From positions 64,662 through 128,661 of the forward strand of contig CAJJDN010000029.1 of the NCBI GenBank assembly GCA_905182985.1: a DNA stretch of 64,000 nucleotides, read 5' to 3'. Below, in pieces: positions 60,630 to 64,000 of the stretch (positions are counted from its first letter, which is position 1; each line of letters begins with the position of its first letter). The notes beneath the pieces are model-generated. The model was not told the origin of the DNA. It saw nothing but the letters and a program-made list of their open reading frames with translations, and did no database searches. This DNA comes from Paramecium sonneborni (taxonomy: Eukaryota; Ciliophora; Oligohymenophorea; Peniculida; Parameciidae). Made by a program: the position numbers and the translations under genes.

Positions 60630-60907
60630 TATATATTTTTTATTTATTTTGTTCTTTATTGTTTTATATTTACTAAAAATTCAAATGATATTAATTTTAG
60701 AGCATAGTAATTAATTTTGTATATTATAAAAAATAAAAAATCTTAATCAAGCTTAAATTAAGTTTAATATGAGGAATTAAAATAATTAGAGAGGATAATA
60801 ATTTTGAAAAAAATGATTTATAGAGTAATAAATATATAAATAATTTATAATTAAAATTCAATTAATTCTAAAATATAAACAATAATTTCTTCATAAATTA
60901 CGTCAAA

Positions 60908-62079
60908 ATGTCTTTTTTAAAAAGTCTTGTACTTTTTTCTTCTTTGTTTCTCTTGGTAATTGGATAGACCTGTATTGATCATAGTGGAAATGCTATAGAT
61001 TGGTGGTTTATTTTGAAAATGCCAACAGATACCACTTTTAGTGTAAGAGGTAAAATAATTTCAATAAAATAGGAATGGATTATTTGTATTGTGATGCTAA
61101 AAATAATTGTGGAACTTTTGATTGGTAAACAGATCAATTAGATGATTTAACATCACCATTATAAAGAACTATAGCTTAAATTGATTTTCATAATGATAAT
61201 ATTATGAGTGTATTATGGAGTGATTAACCTTGGAATAAGAATACAATTTCAGATAGAGCTCATTCAAAGGGTATTTTGAGTGCAAATCTAAATGGAAATG
61301 CATTTCTTATTTCTCATTCGACTCCCTCTTTCCCAATGCTTGATGACGCATATGAGTAATTAAAACATTCAAATTTTTTAGTTAAATTGTATTAGGTATG
61401 CCTTCTTCTTCTTAAGTCTATGGCCAACATTATATGTGTTTGTCTATAACTACTACAGAAGCAAATAGATTAGCAACAGAATATATAATTGCAGAAACAC
61501 TAACAAATCGTGCTAATAGTCCTTCTTCTTTTGCAACAGCATTCCCTCAATTATATTAATTAAAATCAAATTCAAGAACTAAAACATACAAAACAGAATC
61601 TGGAACTGTATTATCAGTATTTATAATTTTATATAAAAGTCTGCTTTATAAGATTCAATTAAAATATCCTCTAAAGGTGGATTTACTTTAACTGCTTATA
61701 CAAAAAATGAAAATCTTGTTGAAGATTTTTATGCTGATGTTGTAGCTTCTGCTTTAGGTATAGACTTAATTATGGAAACTTGGGGAAATGGAACTGGTGG
61801 TCTTTAAGCTCCTGTTTGTGATTAAGTTCCAAAATCATATTCAAATTTAGTCAGATAACATGGGGTATTTCAACTATTATTTTTATTTAGGCATTTACAT
61901 TTTCATACACAAAGGATCATTCCAAATTTGGTATTAGTGCAACATCAACAAATGTTTGCTTTTGTGATCTGAACAGATAAACAACATAATAAAAAAGAGG
62001 AGGTGTTGTTTATTGTTTCTAACATAAAAATTTATGGAGTATCATTAATAAAGCATTCATAAGTAGATAAACATGTTGA
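60908..62079 (+). CDS. Deoxyribonuclease II
   Basis: 357 residues after removing introns at 61050-61072, 61356-61381, 61617-61639 (AAG end) and 61865-61890. A signal peptide (MSFLKSLVLFSSLFLLVIGQ) is followed by the family start TCIDHSGNAIDWWFILKMP. Both HxK motifs of the pseudodimeric phospholipase-D-like active site are present: AHSKGIL (His111) and DHSKFGIS (His305). In animals DNase II is the acid nuclease of lysosomes; in a bacterivorous ciliate it would digest prey DNA in food vacuoles. Length is normal. Multiple cysteines in the C-terminal half (NVCFCDLN; VVYCFQHKN) could form disulfides in the lumen. Confidence 0.95.
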
Positions 62080-62687
62080 TTTAATTACAAAAATTTAATT
62101 ATTAAAAATAAAAAAATCTTTTTATTTATTATAATATATTACAAAATACTTTGTTGTTTAAAATGCCAAAAAAATTAAAATACCCTAATAATTGATTTGA
62201 ATATTTTTTTACTTAAATTTTTTACTAAAAATAAGTTAATGAATTTAAAATAAATAACTGGAATAAATTTTATATAATTATTTCTGATTAATTTTTACAT
62301 TGTAGAAATACATGTTTTATGAAATTATTTATTCAATTGTTGTAAATATTTCAATATTAGTCAAATATAAGTTTTATAAATTTTAACTTTTTGTTTGCTA
62401 ACTTCTTTTTAAAACCTATTATGTTCTTATTGAATAATATACTAAAGAAATTAAACATGAATTATTTTAATAAGAGAAATCAAAAAATAAGAACAAATCT
62501 GATTTCTTTCTCCGTTTTTTTTGTTTAATTTAATTGCTCTTTTTTTAATTTTTTATTAAATATTTTATGAATTTATTTAAGTATGTAATGTACTTTTGGA
62601 TACCTTTAATATATATATCTCTATTTATAAATATATAAATATTTCCAATCAAAGAAATTATTTTTTTAACAAATAAATATTTATTTT
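62080..62687. other. Intergenic region
   Basis: About 610 bp between DNase II and the surface-protein gene, both plus. Very AT-rich with poly-A/T runs; no gene or RNA seen. Confidence 0.6.
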
Positions 62688-64000
62688 ATGAGAATGATTT
62701 TATTATATCATTATTCATTAATACTTTCTATAAGTGCAGTTATTTACAAGATAGATTAATTCACATCAGTGACAAGAATAGTTACTAATTGGAATAATTA
62801 AAATTTATTATTAGGAAGCTATTCGAAATATACTCCATTTAATAATTTTGAAGGTTAAGTTTTTAATAGTGAAGCAAATTTACAATTAATTTATGCTGGT
62901 CTTGATTTAGAAGATTAGAATGTAAGGTTATTACATTTCGTAGAATTTAATGAGTAAAATAAATAAATTAAGCATGTTATAAAGATTATAACATTATCAA
63001 ATACTATTTAGGAGGAATTTTTAATAGACCATAAGAATTATGAAGGACTTTGGATTTCATAATATATGTACTTTGATTAGTAGTAGTTAATAATTGGTAT
63101 TAAATAAAAAAATGGATTCCAAGAAAAATCAATATCTACAGATTATTTTACAAATAACTAGTTTCTTTTAATTATTGGAAGTGGTTTGAAGGTAAATTAA
63201 AATTTAAATTTAGATTTTTGATTCATTCATAGATTAAACTCTTTTATTGGGCAGTTTTCAAGGAAATACTAATTTTTTTTTGGAAGAAGATTTTTCAATT
63301 TTGAATGAAGTAAGTTTTTTTGAGAAATGTGTTCCCTTAACAAATAATACAATATCAGATTATTTTACTTATAAGATTGATTCATACAAAAAGTTTTAAA
63401 TTGAAAAAGATTATATGGATTCATTTTATCTACAATTTTGGGTGAAAATATTATCTAAGGAAGAATTAAAAAATACTATATTAAGATTATCCATTAATAA
63501 ATCCTCCAATATTATAGGATCAATAGGAAGTAATAGTGTAATTATAAATTATGAATATATATTATTTTAGGGATGGACTTATTATATTGAATATTATTCT
63601 TATGATTTTCCATTTATAAAAGAAGCCACTAATGATGCATATAAATAATTCTTTTAAGATTCTATTTCAATTGAATTCATAACAGATTGGCATTTAATTA
63701 AAGTAGAATATTTGGAGAAATAATTAATGATTTAATTAGAGAGTTTTATTCTAGAAGAATAGAAAATAAAATATTTTAAAAATGTAAATTAATTTACAAA
63801 TACTAAAATGATATTATATTTTGGAGGTAATTAATAAGAAAAGAGTTAAAATAGTGGAGAAATTGGTTCTGTAATTTTTAAAAATTGTTTAGATTAAAAC
63901 TAATAAGTTTAATATTGTCATTATTCATGTAAAACATGTTTTGGACCATTTAAATCTTAATGTTTGAGTTGTTTTGATTAATAAAATAGAATATTTGATC
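62688..64000 (+). CDS. Cysteine-rich surface protein (5' part only), paralogue of the left-edge gene
   Basis: Starts MRMILLYHYSLILSISAVIY, a signal peptide, and stays open to the window edge with one intron at 63192-63213 (22 nt). Homology to the gene ending at 5623 is clear: LLLGSYSKYTPFNNF here versus VIGSFSKYSPLNN there, NYEGLWISQYMYF versus DYEGRWCFQYLYF, YYIEYYSYDFPFIK versus FYTIEYYSYNYPYIK, and YCHYSCKTCFGPFKSQCLSC versus SCHYSCLNCWGPFNNHCLSC at the start of the Cys-rich domain. The single intron is at the same place as in the paralogue. Likely a secreted or membrane-bound cell-surface protein; the rest lies beyond the window. Confidence 0.88.

Overview
The window is 64 kb of a ciliate macronuclear-type genome, very probably a Paramecium or close relative. 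Long reading frames appear only when TAA and TAG are read as glutamine and TGA as the sole stop. The DNA is very AT-rich, genes are tightly packed on both strands with gaps often of only 33-100 bp, and introns are tiny (17-31 nt, GT...AG, mostly GTA...TAG). I placed about 50 introns. In most genes, removing them leaves a length divisible by three with one continuous frame, which is strong internal support. No CRISPR arrays, bacterial operons, ribosome binding sites, rRNA, tRNA, telomeric repeats or transposons were seen.

Layout, left to right. 1-5.6 kb (minus): a giant cysteine-rich surface protein running off the left edge; a paralogue starts at 62.7 kb and runs off the right edge. 6.2-11.0 and 14.6-19.8 kb (plus): two paralogous PAS-containing multi-pass membrane proteins of the TmcB-like type. 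Between them on minus: a VIT/CCC1-like iron transporter, an SF-assemblin fibre protein and an unrecognised charged protein. 19.5-21.9 kb: a perfect 1,175-bp tandem duplication around one N, almost certainly an unmerged contig overlap. 22.4-26.3 kb: a 1,279-residue coiled-coil protein. 26.4-28.1 kb: a probable pseudogene with an RS-rich tail. 28.7-36 kb: an IQ+MORN protein, two unknowns, a bacterial-type DD-peptidase (S11), a V-ATPase-accessory-like membrane protein and PEX7. 36.5-44.7 kb: an OSCA/TMEM63-like membrane protein, a CRIB-like pseudokinase, an unresolved gene, a dual-specificity phosphatase and a second, PH-like pseudokinase. 45-53 kb: a 2,182-residue ubiquitin-specific protease, a Tudor-like protein and a coiled-coil protein. 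53.3-58.8 kb: a PG-rich sperm-tail-type axonemal protein, RPS29, a second phosphatase, a DegT/DnrJ-type aminotransferase and a small HTH-like protein. 59.4-62.1 kb: a phosphatase-fold protein with serine in place of the catalytic cysteine, and a secreted DNase II.

Neighbouring genes are mostly functionally unrelated, as is normal for eukaryotes. Recurrent themes are signalling pseudo-enzymes (two kinases and one phosphatase with lost catalytic residues), cytoskeleton and cilia proteins (SF-assemblin, MORN/IQ, PG-rich repeats, coiled coils), and two enzymes of bacterial character. Main uncertainties: the 19.8-22.4 kb, 26.4-28.1 kb and 41.2-42.0 kb regions, and some start codons.
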